Source: Fidelibacterota bacterium
Lineage (GTDB): Bacteria > Fidelibacterota > Marinisomatia > Marinisomatales > TCS55
Assembly: GCA_029936965.1 (NCBI GenBank)
Contig: JAPYRG010000016.1
Location: forward strand, 1-55,537
Direction: 5' to 3'
Length of the DNA: 55,537 nt
Shown: positions 38,816 to 49,673 of the stretch, piece after piece
Layout of the letters: each line of letters starts with the position of its first letter
Numbering within the stretch: the stretch's first letter is position 1
Notes under the pieces: generated by a model
What the model saw: only the letters and a program-made list of their open reading frames with translations
The model's database searches: none
What the model was told of the DNA's origin: nothing
Made by a program: the position numbers and the translations under genes

Positions 38816-40339
38816 TTCATCAGAAGTTTCATTAATTTCCAGATCATTAGTATTATCTAATTCCTCATTATTATTATCTTCTATTGGTAATGGAGCAGGA
38901 CCCTCTGTTGAAGATTCAGGCTTCTTTGTACTATCACGTCCTTTAAAACTTGTAATTGTTAATTGTAATGACAGGTTTAGACCTTGCATCGAATGAATCC
39001 ATACTCCATTTTTAAAACCAAAACCAAAATCAAATATCATAGGACCAGTATGATAACCAAATCCTAGCCCAAGTTCTTTAAAAGTAGGCCCACCATAAGC
39101 AAAACCTAATCGAAGAGGTATATTTGGAAACTTTAAAAATTCGAATCCAGCTGACCATCTCCAACCAGCATGAGCATATAATTGATTTCTAAATCCTGTC
39201 CATAAATCTGAGCTAAGAATAAATAATTCAGTAGTATATGAAACTCCAGCTCTAAATATTGCAGGATAACGAGTTTTAAATTCTTTTGGATTTCCATCTG
39301 GATCAGTATTGCTAACTGCTTTAAATGGTTCACTATTAAAAATATTTGGACTAGATAAACCAGTAGCATTAACACTATCAATCGTGTATTCATATGCAAT
39401 AGCCTGTGATTCATTAATTGCAGGAAACCCCAAAAATGCGGCTGGATTAAACAAATCATCATCTGTACCTATAACTGCATCAGGTCCTGCAACTAAATCC
39501 TTCATCATTCCTTGTTTATTCCATTCAATCGTACCCAATGCATTAATCAAAGATACACCTGCTCTAAAACCGTTATACTCTTTGGTAACAAGCCCTAGAT
39601 CAAGACCAAAACCAGATCCTCCAACACCAAATCTCAATAAATATTTTCCTGACCCATAGAAGTAATAATCACTTGTAACCAAATTTGCAATACTGGAATC
39701 TGGATCAACTCCAAAATAAAATAATCCTTGTAAATACTTTGCAGTAATTCCCAAAGCAAAACTATTATATGGTACAGCAAAAGTAAACCCAACTTCATTA
39801 ATTCCAAAAACCTCAACATCTAATGTCATATCCATTGTTGGACGTTTCCCATTACCATAAAAGAGCAATTCTAATATACCTATAGGAAAAACTAAATTAC
39901 TCATCCAAACCAGGTTGCTCGTAAAGGCCATATTGCCAGATGAATAATTGATTATTGGGAGTGGAAAATGCAGATCTTGACTGAACGCTAGACCACCAGC
40001 ATCTTCAAACTGTCGAAATAGTTTATCTTTACTATCATCATTTGGATTTTTTGGATTTTCACCCAAAGCATATAAAGTATCACCGCTTAAAGAGTTAAGA
40101 TTCTGTAATGAAAGAAAATTTCCTGCAAAACCCAAGTCAAATCCAATAACTTGTAACATAAATGGTTTGTCTTGTTGATAAGCAATCATTGCTGGATTAT
40201 ACCCAACAGCAAAAAATCCATCCGCAATCGTTGTGTATGCATTCGCCATTGCTATAGATCGCGGATCTCTTTTAATTTGGCCCATTATAGAATTATGATA
40301 GACAAAGAAGACTAATAATAAATAAAGAACTTTTTTCAT
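38801..40339 (-). CDS. PorV/UPF0164-like outer-membrane beta-barrel protein
   Basis: A 512-residue exported protein with a signal peptide (about 1-20). Its mature start, KRDPRSIAMANAYTTIADGFFAVGYNPAMIAY, is split over the family motif of PorV/FadL-like barrels (SAMANA...YNPA). Alternating strands and many glycine/aromatic turns (GFGFKNGVWIHS) run through most of the length. The last 40 residues are acidic and disordered (DNNNEELDNTND). PorV-like proteins act in type IX secretion in Bacteroidetes, but the match here is only at family level. It is coupled to the upstream giant lipoprotein gene by a 4-base overlap. Confidence 0.75.
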   Translation of the reverse strand: MKKVLYLLLVFFVYHNSIMGQIKRDPRSIAMANAYTTIADGFFAVGYNPAMIAYQQDKPFMLQVIGFDLGFAGNFLSLQNLNSLSGDTLYALGENPKNPNDDSKDKLFRQFEDAGGLAFSQDLHFPLPIINYSSGNMAFTSNLVWMSNLVFPIGILELLFYGNGKRPTMDMTLDVEVFGINEVGFTFAVPYNSFALGITAKYLQGLFYFGVDPDSSIANLVTSDYYFYGSGKYLLRFGVGGSGFGLDLGLVTKEYNGFRAGVSLINALGTIEWNKQGMMKDLVAGPDAVIGTDDDLFNPAAFLGFPAINESQAIAYEYTIDSVNATGLSSPNIFNSEPFKAVSNTDPDGNPKEFKTRYPAIFRAGVSYTTELFILSSDLWTGFRNQLYAHAGWRWSAGFEFLKFPNIPLRLGFAYGGPTFKELGLGFGYHTGPMIFDFGFGFKNGVWIHSMQGLNLSLQLTITSFKGRDSTKKPESSTEGPAPLPIEDNNNEELDNTNDLEINETSDESLSG

Positions 40340-43300
40340 TTACGTGAGTTTTCAGTGTTATCTATTTTTGTATCATTGATCAATAAATTAATTGGCGCTG
40401 AATTTCCAAAAAACTGACCACTAGATATTGAAAAATACCAACCACTAATATCATCTAACTTTGAATTAGTATCTTGAATTCTTATACGAATACTATCAGC
40501 AATGATACTTGGAGTCCAAGCCATAGAATCAATATTGGTAACATTTGATCCTATCTCTTGCCACTGATCCTCATTTAAATTTGATCCTATAGCATAATGA
40601 ATATTTATATTACTTACCTCTCCATAGGTTTTCCATCGAATCGTATAACCTGTTCCAGCTAACAATGTCTCGCCCCCATTTGGATAAAGTAAAACAATAT
40701 CATTTTCTGTCTTCCCAAGTACCCCAGTACTTGCAACTCGAAATATTATAAATGACTTTATATCTATCTCATCAAACTTTGAAAAGAAGACTGATTGATC
40801 CCCTGTTTGATTAAATGAAAATCTTGGGACTGTATAATGACTACCATAATCAGTAAGAAGAAAAATTCTGCTAGTATCAATTACGCTTGTATACGAACTA
40901 ATACCGGGTACAGAAACTTGTCCTGGGTGGCCAATAGTTGAACTATCTGAATAATATTCTTGAGGACTAGGCAGAAGAAATCGGAACAGTGTATCAACAT
41001 ACGATATAACGGTATCTACTGATGTGCCAACCGATTTCTTAACTAGATATTTCATTCCATTGACACATTGACTGGAGTCACTCATAACATTAAATGAATA
41101 AATATCTCCCTTTGCAGGACTCAAACTATCACAATTATCAATAATGTATAACACATCCGTAGAGTCCCAATTATATTTTGTAATCATCGTATCACGAAAA
41201 GCATTTAACGCATCGATAGTTATATCCTTAGGAAAATATGGTTGATCGGAAAGAAGAATTGCAAAGTCACCTCCTACAGGCAAACTATTTTCAACAGTAG
41301 TTGTTATTTCTGAGTGAATTAAAGAGTGACGTATCTTGTTTCTATTATCATGGCTAAACTCATCTAATTTTGATATTCCACTAGGTGGAATAAAGGGAGG
41401 TGCATTCATTGTTACTTCAAATGGCATGGTTATGGTAAATGATCCACCTATTTTTTTAGCGCTTGCTGAAATACCTCCTGTACCATCAAGTCTTACATTT
41501 GTTTGTGCAAGTGCCGATAAAGGCATTGCTGCAAAAAAATCAATAATTGAAAATTCGCCAGGATTGGGAGGTATGCTTGCACTATCAACAACTGTCCAAT
41601 TATTAGGAGAATCATACTTATAAATAGTAGTTCCAGATTTATCCCAACGGATAACTGTTTTGACAGAATCTGTAGAAATACTATGATTTTGCGCAAAATA
41701 ATCTGGAGTAGCAATTTCTGCCTGTAGTTTGGTAATTATTGATTCACCGGAAGGTTTTGTTCCTATCATATTTATATCTATGATTAAAGGAATATTTATT
41801 TCATTAATTAATTCAAACTCAAATTTTAAACCAGGAAAACCAATGCCAGACATTTCCGATGGGTACCCAGCTATATCCATCGTATCTGCAGTTAATTCTT
41901 TGAATATAAACGCTCTTAACTCATTAAAATAAAGTGAACCAAAGCGAATTGTGACACCAAAGCCGCCTAAAGATGAATTATCGAGCGGAATTGTAGCTTT
42001 TTGCGTAGGAATAATAACTTGTAAATCCAACTCTAATGAGCCAATTGCAGAGTCTGGGTTGGTTGATTGCAAGGTATGCCCTCTTAAGCTAATCTCTTTA
42101 TCATATGGATCATCTGTATTTTTTAGTATACGATCAATTAGAACTGGTTCCCCATCTGCTGGAGGGACAAAATTAGGAATATTTAAATAAAATTTCATAT
42201 TCCAAGGAAAAGTACTTTGGAGATTGGAAACTGTAAATTTATTTGCAGTTAATGGTATGCCTGATGTTTCCATGATAGCACTTTTGATTTCTAAAGTAGT
42301 TCCCTCTACTTCTGGTAAATTTCCCCCAAAACTTAATTGACTTTTTATAGATTCCATCTGTTCAGACAAATCCAGATTCACAGAATCAATCGTAACCTTA
42401 GCGCTATCAATGCCAGTAATGTTAAAGACCAAATTAGATTTAATATACATGGAATCACTAACCTCAGGATATAGAGTAACAAAACTGTCAGGATGCACTG
42501 TCTCTAGTTGAAAATTTGTAGTAATCTTCAAATTTTCTGTTAATCCCTCCCCTAATAAATCGCTATACGTTTGAAAAATATGGTTTGCTGGTACTGCAGT
42601 AGTATCATGATTAACTATCGTATCGTTCAAAGATTCATTACCTCCAATGAACCTTGCAAAGGGATTTATTAGATCAGTGGGATATCCCCTATTTTTAAAA
42701 TAAGATGAAAAATAACTTGGGCTTGCATCACTGCCAGATATGATAAGAGAATCAACACTCGAAATAATTTGAGGTTCTATTCCAGATATTAATGTTGATA
42801 ACCCAAGAGAGATTGGTTCCAATGCATTTATAGAATCTAATATTGCAGATAGAACTGTATTCACAGGATTAATAAAATATCTATTATATGCACTTCCAAA
42901 CATTACAACAGTATCTTGTAATGGGAGTTGAAAACGATTTGTATCAGTTACTCCCGCAAAAGTAATTATCTGAGTATCAGGATATACAGATTGATTATAT
43001 AAAACTAATGAACTCAGATCAATCGGTAAAGTAACTGGAGGAATAGGAATCGCACTTCCATCAATACCGGCAATAGAATCAGGGGGAATAGCCTGCTCTA
43101 TATATCCTCCTTCAAAAGGAACAAACAAATCTTGATCTTCTGTACCTACTGGGGGATCAATGTTTCCTTTAAATATTAGCTGAAATCCAACTGAATCATC
43201 AGTGGGATATATAAAGTTAGTAGTATCAACAAGATTACCCATTGGAAAGGTTTTTGATACTAAAGGAAGTTTTATATCAATAAACCATGTTGGGATAACA

Positions 43301-43419
43301 AAATTGCTTGGACTATCAAAATCACAAGACGAAAAAACAAAGATAAGCAAACCAACGAAAATCTTAATTGTTCGTTTGCGAAAGAGATTCAGTAAACTGC
43401 TGAGGTAATCTCGTTCCAT
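40336..43419 (-). CDS. Large repetitive beta-rich lipoprotein with C-terminal Ig-like domain
   Basis: A 1027-residue protein with an N-terminal signal and lipobox (LIFVFSSC, about Cys33, after an unusually long basic N-region; Met at a later position is possible). Most of the length is a beta-rich region I do not recognise, rich in Ser, Thr and Asp. Near residue 920 a YPNGGETLLAGTGYTIRW motif starts a domain of the Ser-Thr-rich Kre9/KNH-like Ig fold common in FCB-group secreted proteins. It overlaps the barrel gene by 4 bases (ATGA), suggesting a lipoprotein/barrel pair at the outer membrane. Function unknown. Confidence 0.8.
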   Translation of the reverse strand: MERDYLSSLLNLFRKRTIKIFVGLLIFVFSSCDFDSPSNFVIPTWFIDIKLPLVSKTFPMGNLVDTTNFIYPTDDSVGFQLIFKGNIDPPVGTEDQDLFVPFEGGYIEQAIPPDSIAGIDGSAIPIPPVTLPIDLSSLVLYNQSVYPDTQIITFAGVTDTNRFQLPLQDTVVMFGSAYNRYFINPVNTVLSAILDSINALEPISLGLSTLISGIEPQIISSVDSLIISGSDASPSYFSSYFKNRGYPTDLINPFARFIGGNESLNDTIVNHDTTAVPANHIFQTYSDLLGEGLTENLKITTNFQLETVHPDSFVTLYPEVSDSMYIKSNLVFNITGIDSAKVTIDSVNLDLSEQMESIKSQLSFGGNLPEVEGTTLEIKSAIMETSGIPLTANKFTVSNLQSTFPWNMKFYLNIPNFVPPADGEPVLIDRILKNTDDPYDKEISLRGHTLQSTNPDSAIGSLELDLQVIIPTQKATIPLDNSSLGGFGVTIRFGSLYFNELRAFIFKELTADTMDIAGYPSEMSGIGFPGLKFEFELINEINIPLIIDINMIGTKPSGESIITKLQAEIATPDYFAQNHSISTDSVKTVIRWDKSGTTIYKYDSPNNWTVVDSASIPPNPGEFSIIDFFAAMPLSALAQTNVRLDGTGGISASAKKIGGSFTITMPFEVTMNAPPFIPPSGISKLDEFSHDNRNKIRHSLIHSEITTTVENSLPVGGDFAILLSDQPYFPKDITIDALNAFRDTMITKYNWDSTDVLYIIDNCDSLSPAKGDIYSFNVMSDSSQCVNGMKYLVKKSVGTSVDTVISYVDTLFRFLLPSPQEYYSDSSTIGHPGQVSVPGISSYTSVIDTSRIFLLTDYGSHYTVPRFSFNQTGDQSVFFSKFDEIDIKSFIIFRVASTGVLGKTENDIVLLYPNGGETLLAGTGYTIRWKTYGEVSNINIHYAIGSNLNEDQWQEIGSNVTNIDSMAWTPSIIADSIRIRIQDTNSKLDDISGWYFSISSGQFFGNSAPINLLINDTKIDNTENSRK

Positions 43420-43472
43420 TTATACGCGGATAAATCCACTAGAAATTCTCTAATTTTCATGAGCTTTACCAC

Positions 43473-43496
43473 AAAAAAAACCTGGCTATAACCAGA
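43473..43496 (-). terminator. Probable terminator after ahcY
   Basis: On the minus strand a short stem (CTGG/CCAG, extendable by a G-U pair, 6-nt loop) is followed by eight T residues. It lies 17 bases after the ahcY stop and before the 1027-residue lipoprotein gene. The stem is short, so moderate confidence. Confidence 0.5.
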
Positions 43497-43512
43497 GCTA
43501 TATAACTAATGA

Positions 43513-44958
43513 TTAATACCTATAATGATCAGGCTTATATGGACCTAATTTTGATACACCAATGTAATCTGCTTGTTCATCAGATAACTCGGTAAGTGTC
43601 ACACCAAGATGATCAAGGTGTAATCGTGCAACCTCCTCATCTAGCTCCTTAGGAAGCATATATACACCAAGCTCAGGTTTTTCTTTTACCAAAGCTATTT
43701 GAGCTAGTACCTGATTAGTAAAAGAATTTGACATGACAAAGCTTGGATGACCAGTCGCACAACCAAGATTCATCAATCGTCCTTCAGCAAGTAGATATAT
43801 TGAATGACCATCATCAAAAGTGTATCGATCTACTTGTGGCTTAATGGTGTCTCTTTGAACATTGGATGCTTCATTCAATCTATCAACTTGTATTTCATTA
43901 TCAAAGTGACCAATATTGCACACAATTGCTTGATCATTCATTTTTTTAATGTGATCTAAAGTAATTACATCGCGATTTCCAGTAGTAGTAATAAAAATAT
44001 TTGTTTCTGGAATAGCTTGATCCATTGTAACAACCTCATACCCTTCCATAGCAGCTTGCAAAGCACATATAGGATCAATTTCAGTAACTAGAACTCTTGC
44101 GCCATATCCTCTCATAGATTGAGCACATCCTTTTCCCACATCACCATAGCCACATACCAAAACAGTTTTTCCTGCTACCATAACATCCATTGAACGTTTT
44201 AAACCATCTGCTAAAGATTCTCGGCAACCATAAATATTGTCAAACTTCGATTTTGTAACTGAATCATTTACATTATAAGCAGGAAATAATAATGTTTGAT
44301 CTTTGGACATTTGTTCTAGACGATGAACCCCAGTAGTTGTTTCTTCAGAAACTCCAATAATATTTTTGGCTACTTTATGCCAATGCATTGGATCTTTATC
44401 TAACAACTCACGAAGTAAGTTCTCAATGATCTGTTCTTCTTTTACAGTTGTAGTAATTTCAGGTGTGCTATTATTCTTCGCAAAATATTCTTCTAATTCA
44501 TATCCTTTATGGATTAATAATGTTGCATCTCCTCCATCATCTACGATGAGATCAGGTCCTTCATTTCCTTTAAAAGTCAATGCTTGCAAAGTACACCACC
44601 AATATTCTTCTAAGCTTTCCCCTTTCCACGCATAAATAGGTGTTCCAGATTCAGCTATACAGGCAGCCGCATGATCCTGTGTTGAAAAAATATTACAACT
44701 TGCCCATCGTACATCAGCACCCAACTCAACTAAAGTTTCAATTAATACTGCTGTTTCAACAGTCATATGGAGAGATCCTGTAAGTTTTTTACCTGATAAA
44801 GGTTTCTCTGATCCATATTTTTTTCTAGTAGACATAAGCCCTGGCATCTCTTTTTCCGCAATATCTAGCGCTTTACGCCCATCTTTTGCAAGACTCAAAT
44901 CCGCAACTTTATAATCTATATCGTCAACAATACTTTTAACATTTGTTAAAGTTTCCAT
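43513..44958 (-). CDS. ahcY: S-adenosylhomocysteine hydrolase
   Basis: A 481-residue NAD-dependent enzyme that splits S-adenosylhomocysteine into adenosine and homocysteine. It has the SRCKSxN-like early region ([14 protein letters not shown]), the [20 protein letters not shown] Rossmann loop, and the C-terminal PDHYRY that reaches the neighbouring subunit's NAD. The roughly 40-residue insertion around 170-220 is usual for long bacterial forms. ATG and the metK stop overlap as TAATG, and a Shine-Dalgarno AAGGA lies about 8 bases upstream within metK. The pair recycles the methyl cycle, with the homocysteine methyltransferase at 12.3 kb a likely partner. Confidence 0.97.
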   Translation of the reverse strand: METLTNVKSIVDDIDYKVADLSLAKDGRKALDIAEKEMPGLMSTRKKYGSEKPLSGKKLTGSLHMTVETAVLIETLVELGADVRWASCNIFSTQDHAAACIAESGTPIYAWKGESLEEYWWCTLQALTFKGNEGPDLIVDDGGDATLLIHKGYELEEYFAKNNSTPEITTTVKEEQIIENLLRELLDKDPMHWHKVAKNIIGVSEETTTGVHRLEQMSKDQTLLFPAYNVNDSVTKSKFDNIYGCRESLADGLKRSMDVMVAGKTVLVCGYGDVGKGCAQSMRGYGARVLVTEIDPICALQAAMEGYEVVTMDQAIPETNIFITTTGNRDVITLDHIKKMNDQAIVCNIGHFDNEIQVDRLNEASNVQRDTIKPQVDRYTFDDGHSIYLLAEGRLMNLGCATGHPSFVMSNSFTNQVLAQIALVKEKPELGVYMLPKELDEEVARLHLDHLGVTLTELSDEQADYIGVSKLGPYKPDHYRY

Positions 44959-46154
44959 TAAACATTCCTTTCATTGTAGGCAGACTTTAGTTTATCTACC
45001 ATGTCAACTCTTTCCCATGTAAATAAATCATCTTCTCTACCAAAATGACCATAAGCGGCCGTTTGTCTGTACCGTGGAAACTTAAGTTCTAAATGAGAAA
45101 TTATATCACCAGGTCTTAATGGGAAAATCTCTTTTGCCAGATTTGTTAATTCTTCATCAGATATCTTTCCCGTATTAAAAGATTTAACATAAAAAGAAGT
45201 TGGTTCAGCAACACCAATACTATATGAAAATTGTACTTCACAAGTATCTGCTAAATTAGAAGCAACAATATTTTTTGCTATATAACGTGCCATATAAGCA
45301 GCTGATCGATCAACTTTTGAAGGATCTTTACCGGAAAAGGCACCTCCACCATGTGGTGCATATCCACCATAAGTATCAACAATAATTTTTCTTCCAGTTA
45401 ATCCTGTATCCGCATCTGGCCCTCCAAAAACGAATCGTCCGGTTCCATTAACTATAAAGACACCTGAACTCTCTAAACCAGATTTTTCTAGAACAGGTTT
45501 TATTATCTTTTCAATTACTTCTTCTTCAACAAATTTGTGTTCCATTTCTTCAGTATCAAACTTATCAAGCATATCATCATGTTGAGTTGCAATAACTATT
45601 TTAGAAATAGATGCAGGTTTTCCATTTATATAATCAACAGAAACTTGAGATTTACCATCAGGGCCAAGCCAAGGCAGAGTTCCATTCTTCCTTAATTTTG
45701 ATAAACGCTCAGTTAGCCTATGAGCCAAGTGAATTGGCATAGGCATTAATTCTGGTGTTTCTTTACAAGCATATCCAAACATTAACCCCTGATCACCAGC
45801 GCCTTGTTCATGATCTTCTAATTGATCAACTCCTTGTGCAATTTCCGTACTCTGATCTTGAACTTTTATCATTATATCAACAGATTTATTATCCATACCT
45901 CGATTAATATCTGTGTATCCTATTTCTTCAAGTGTATTCCTTACGATATTTTCAATATCAACAATACCTTTAGAACGGACTTCACCAGAAACAACTATCA
46001 AATTCTTTGTTGCCAAAGTTTCACAAGCAATGTGAGATTCTCTATCCTCTGATAAGAGACTATCAACTATAGCATCCGATATTGCATCACAGACTTTATC
46101 TGGATGACCCTCAGTAACTGATTCAGAAGTAAATGTAAACTTACTCAAAACCAT
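44958..46154 (-). CDS. metK: S-adenosylmethionine synthetase
   Basis: A 398-residue enzyme making S-adenosylmethionine from methionine and ATP. Conserved motifs include [21 protein letters not shown] (read over residues 8-28), [12 protein letters not shown], and [16 protein letters not shown]. It is upstream of and overlaps ahcY by one base (TAATG). The 60-base upstream gap is too short for a SAM riboswitch and none is seen. Start at 46154 is supported by the family N-terminus; a purine-rich AAAGGA abuts it closely. Confidence 0.97.
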   Translation of the reverse strand: MVLSKFTFTSESVTEGHPDKVCDAISDAIVDSLLSEDRESHIACETLATKNLIVVSGEVRSKGIVDIENIVRNTLEEIGYTDINRGMDNKSVDIMIKVQDQSTEIAQGVDQLEDHEQGAGDQGLMFGYACKETPELMPMPIHLAHRLTERLSKLRKNGTLPWLGPDGKSQVSVDYINGKPASISKIVIATQHDDMLDKFDTEEMEHKFVEEEVIEKIIKPVLEKSGLESSGVFIVNGTGRFVFGGPDADTGLTGRKIIVDTYGGYAPHGGGAFSGKDPSKVDRSAAYMARYIAKNIVASNLADTCEVQFSYSIGVAEPTSFYVKSFNTGKISDEELTNLAKEIFPLRPGDIISHLELKFPRYRQTAAYGHFGREDDLFTWERVDMVDKLKSAYNERNV

Positions 46155-46214
46155 TCCTTTATATTTATTTGAGCGGCGAATGTAATAGTAAAACTTAAAA
46201 TGTTAAACATATAA

Positions 46215-47804
46215 CTAAATATATTTAGGTTCAGCATTTTTTACACTTTCATCATTAATATCATATTGAGAGAAATTATTTTGAAATTTTTCAATTAATT
46301 CTTTAGCTGCAACAAAATAATCTTTTTCATCCTTCCACATATTTTTTGGTATTAACAGATTGGTATCGATATCATCGAGATTTGTAGGAATCTGAAAGCC
46401 AAATAAAGGATCCATCTCAAATTTACATGACTGAATAGTACCATCTAAGATTTTATGAATAATCTTTCTAGTCAAAGGGAGTGAAATTCTTGAAGATCCT
46501 GAACTAGCATTACATCCAACCCAACCCGTATTAACTAAATAGACAGGAACATTATATTTGTTCATTTTTTCTTTTAATAACTCAGCATATACTAATGGAT
46601 GCAATGTTAGAAAAGGGCCACCAAAGCATGGAGAAAAAGTGGCAATAGGTTCTGATACACCTCTTTCTGTACCAGCGACTTTTGCTGTATAGCCACTGAT
46701 AAAATGATACATTGCTTGCTCAGTTGTTAATTTTGAAACTGCAGGTAAGACACCATAGGCATCACAAGCAAGAAAAATAATGTTTTTTGGATGACTAGCA
46801 GTACTATTCTTTCCCTGCGATAAAAGAGAATTTTCTATATGTTCAAGAGGATACGATACTCGAGTATTTTGTGTTTTTGAATCATCTGAAAAATTAATTT
46901 GACCAGAGGCTTCATCATAAACCACATTTTCTAGTAGAGCGCCTTCACAAATTGCATTATAAATATCAGGTTCATGTTCCGGGTTAAGATTAATTACTTT
47001 AGCATAACATCCACCTTCAAAATTAAATATTCCATCATCAGACCAACCATGCTCATCATCTCCAATAAGGGGTCGATCAGGGTCCGTTGATAAAGTTGTT
47101 TTTCCCGTACCACTTAGACCAAAAAATATAGCAGAATTACCTCCATTTATATCCGTATTAGCAGAACAATGCATCGATAATACTCCCTGCTGTGGAAGAA
47201 GATAATGTAATACTGAAAAAATACCTTTTTTCATCTCGCCACCATATTCTGTGCCTCCAATTATTGCAATACGGCGACCAATATGAAACAAGACAAATGT
47301 TTTTGAATTTAATCCATGTTTTTGAAAATCTTCATTTTGAATATCAGAAGCATTTATTATTGTAAAATCAGGATCAAATGCTTTTAATTCATCCTGATCA
47401 GGCCTAATAAACATATTGTGCGCAAAGTGTGCCTGCCATGCCTTTTTAGCTATAATCCTAACATTTATACGATACGTTTTATCTGCTCCTGCAAATCCAT
47501 CAAAAATATATGAATTACTCACACTATTGTTATAATAATCAATAACTTTATTAAATAAATCATCGAAAATATCTTCATCAACTTTTCTATTTACTGGACC
47601 CCACCAAATTTTATCTCTAGAAGTAGGTTCATCCACAAAATATTTATCATTAGGTGAACGACCAGTATAAATGCCAGTATCAACCATTGCTGCTCCACGT
47701 AAACCAGTACGTCCTTCCTTATTTTGAACAATATGATTTACTAATTCCTTAACAGGTAGGTTTCGATGGAAATTATCCAATTTTTTTATACCTATTTTTT
47801 GCAT
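46215..47804 (-). CDS. pckA: Phosphoenolpyruvate carboxykinase (ATP)
   Basis: A 529-residue gluconeogenic enzyme converting oxaloacetate and ATP into phosphoenolpyruvate. The kinase-1a motif GLSGTGKTTLSTDPDR and the preceding IGGTEYGGEMKKGIF are clear, as is the RGAAMVDTGIYTGRSPNDKY N-terminus of the ATP-type family. It lies 8 bases downstream of the Xer recombinase gene, at the end of the ileS unit. The presence of pckA suits growth on amino acids and peptides. Confidence 0.96.
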   Translation of the reverse strand: MQKIGIKKLDNFHRNLPVKELVNHIVQNKEGRTGLRGAAMVDTGIYTGRSPNDKYFVDEPTSRDKIWWGPVNRKVDEDIFDDLFNKVIDYYNNSVSNSYIFDGFAGADKTYRINVRIIAKKAWQAHFAHNMFIRPDQDELKAFDPDFTIINASDIQNEDFQKHGLNSKTFVLFHIGRRIAIIGGTEYGGEMKKGIFSVLHYLLPQQGVLSMHCSANTDINGGNSAIFFGLSGTGKTTLSTDPDRPLIGDDEHGWSDDGIFNFEGGCYAKVINLNPEHEPDIYNAICEGALLENVVYDEASGQINFSDDSKTQNTRVSYPLEHIENSLLSQGKNSTASHPKNIIFLACDAYGVLPAVSKLTTEQAMYHFISGYTAKVAGTERGVSEPIATFSPCFGGPFLTLHPLVYAELLKEKMNKYNVPVYLVNTGWVGCNASSGSSRISLPLTRKIIHKILDGTIQSCKFEMDPLFGFQIPTNLDDIDTNLLIPKNMWKDEKDYFVAAKELIEKFQNNFSQYDINDESVKNAEPKYI

Positions 47805-47812
47805 ATTAAAAA

Positions 47813-48724
47813 TTACCCATGTGGATGCGCTTGAGTATAATCTTTCTTTAACTTATCAATAGAAACATGCGTATAAATTTGAGTTGAACTTAAACTGCTA
47901 TGTCCAAGAAGATCTTTCACTGCTCTAATATCAGCTCCATTATCTAATAAGTGAGTTGCAAATGTATGTCTAAGTAAGTGTGGGCCAACACTCTTTCCAT
48001 CAGCAACAAGTTTAATATAATTATTCATTCTTCTTTGGATAGTTCGTTTTGAAATACGTTTTTCACTACTATTAACAAATAAAGGAGATCTTGCAAAAAC
48101 AGGTTTAAATGAAAGATTCCGCATTTTCAAATAATTTTCTATAGAACTTTCAGCAGTTTTACCATAAGGGATCATACGTTCTTTGTTGCCCTTACCAATA
48201 ACTTGAACAAGTTTTTTATCTATATGAAAATCGCCAATATTTATATTTACAAGTTCACTTAAACGAACTCCCGTACTATAAAATAACTCTAATACAGCTC
48301 TGTCTCGTACTCCAATCAGAGTATCTAGTGGTGGAGATGTCATTAGTACATCCATTAAGTTTTTATCAATAAAGTTTGGCAAATTTTTTGGTACTTTAGG
48401 ACTATGGATATGTATTGATACATTGTTTTCTATTAATTCTACTTTTACTAAATACTTAAAAAAAGATTTTATTGTTGCTAATCGACGAGCAACCGTCTTA
48501 CTTATATATTCATTTTCATATTCATCTGCCAAAAATCTTCGAATATCATTTCGATTAATTTCCTTAAATTTAATTCTACTTTTTCCTTGGTTTAAAAATA
48601 GATTAAAACGGGTTAAATCATTTTTATAAGCTTTTATGGTATGTAATGAAAAATTACGTTCTTTTTCAAGAGTAATTAAAAATGAATCTATAATATCTAT
48701 AAAAGAATCAGCCATATTTTTCAC
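47813..48724 (-). CDS. Tyrosine recombinase XerC/XerD-like
   Basis: A 303-residue site-specific recombinase with an N-terminal SAM-like DNA-binding domain (about 1-100) and the catalytic domain. The active-site set is complete: Arg154 (STGVRLSELV), Lys178 (GKGNKERM), His249 and Arg252 (HLLRHTFATHLL), His275 (GHSS) and nucleophile Tyr284 (TQIYTHVS). It most likely resolves chromosome dimers at dif. Its start overlaps rluD by 17 bases. No phage or integron features are nearby, so it is a housekeeping Xer, though C versus D cannot be told here. Confidence 0.93.
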   Translation of the reverse strand: MKNMADSFIDIIDSFLITLEKERNFSLHTIKAYKNDLTRFNLFLNQGKSRIKFKEINRNDIRRFLADEYENEYISKTVARRLATIKSFFKYLVKVELIENNVSIHIHSPKVPKNLPNFIDKNLMDVLMTSPPLDTLIGVRDRAVLELFYSTGVRLSELVNINIGDFHIDKKLVQVIGKGNKERMIPYGKTAESSIENYLKMRNLSFKPVFARSPLFVNSSEKRISKRTIQRRMNNYIKLVADGKSVGPHLLRHTFATHLLDNGADIRAVKDLLGHSSLSSTQIYTHVSIDKLKKDYTQAHPHG

Positions 48725-49670
48725 TTAATATATGAATTGCATCTGAAAAATCATTTGGAAGCGTTGAAATATATTTGACATTGTCCATTGTTTTTGGATG
48801 AATAAACTCAATACTATAAGCATGCAGTGCTTGGCGATTAAATATTTTTAATATACTATTTAATTCCTTTGATACTTCAGGTAAAAATCCTTTAACTCTA
48901 TTTTCACCACCACCATATTTCTTATCCGATATTATAGGGTGCCCCATAAATGAAGAATGTACTCTAATTTGATGCGTACGTCCAGTCTTTGGTTTAAACT
49001 GTACTTTCGAGATATATCTCCATGAATTCTCAACTTTGTAACTCGTAAAGGCGCTGCGTCCCATTGTATCAACCGTAAAAACAGTTGGGTCAGATCGTTT
49101 TCTTCTTATAGGCTTATCAATATTACCCTCAATTAATTCCCATATTCCCCATGTAAGACTTACATATGTTTTTATAACATTTCTTTTTTCAAACTGGTCA
49201 GCAATATATTTATGTGCAGAATTTGTTTTTGCTATAACCATAATACCAGACGTGTCTTTATCAAGTCGATGAACAATTCCTAACCTAGATAGTCCATTAA
49301 CATCTGATAATGATGAAGTATAATACATTAAACCATTCAATAACGTATTATCATTCGTTCCTTTACCCGGGTGCACGACTAGTCCAGCTTGTTTATCAAT
49401 TATTAATATATCATCATCTTCATGAATTATTGTGAGTGGAATTTCCTGCGCAACATGATTATTAGTCGATTTATCATCTGCATCTACATAAACCACTATG
49501 GATTCATTTCCATTTAATCTGTAACTAGATTTTTCCTTTTCACCATTAATAGTAACCTTTCCATCATTAATTAAATTTTGGATTTTAGATCGAGAAAGAT
49601 GGTCTAAGTTTTCAGATAAATATTTGTCCAACCGCATATTGATGCTATTTGGAACAATTAATGTAAACAT
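48708..49670 (-). CDS. rluD: Ribosomal large-subunit pseudouridine synthase, RluD type
   Basis: A 320-residue RluA-family enzyme with an N-terminal S4 domain (about 12-70, MRLDKYLSENLDHLSRSKI) and the catalytic Asp137 in GIVHRLDKDTSG. KPKTGRTHQIRVH is present. It converts specific uridines in 23S rRNA helix 69 to pseudouridine. It is 3 bases after lspA and 17 bases overlapping with the recombinase gene, within the ileS-traR-lspA-rluD unit. Confidence 0.93.
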   Translation of the reverse strand: MFTLIVPNSINMRLDKYLSENLDHLSRSKIQNLINDGKVTINGEKEKSSYRLNGNESIVVYVDADDKSTNNHVAQEIPLTIIHEDDDILIIDKQAGLVVHPGKGTNDNTLLNGLMYYTSSLSDVNGLSRLGIVHRLDKDTSGIMVIAKTNSAHKYIADQFEKRNVIKTYVSLTWGIWELIEGNIDKPIRRKRSDPTVFTVDTMGRSAFTSYKVENSWRYISKVQFKPKTGRTHQIRVHSSFMGHPIISDKKYGGGENRVKGFLPEVSKELNSILKIFNRQALHAYSIEFIHPKTMDNVKYISTLPNDFSDAIHILSEKYG

Positions 49671-49673
49671 TTT

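Noticed and set aside
38933-39660. Open frames antisense to or out of frame with the PorV-like gene
   Set aside because: They have no start signal, family match or realistic composition, and the main frame is full-length and domain-like.
46155-46214. SAM riboswitch upstream of metK
   Set aside because: The gap is only 60 bases and shows no conserved core or terminator hairpin.
47813-48724. Tyrosine recombinase as a sign of a phage or integrative element
   Set aside because: It lies inside a conserved housekeeping gene run with no attachment repeats, tRNA or phage genes nearby.
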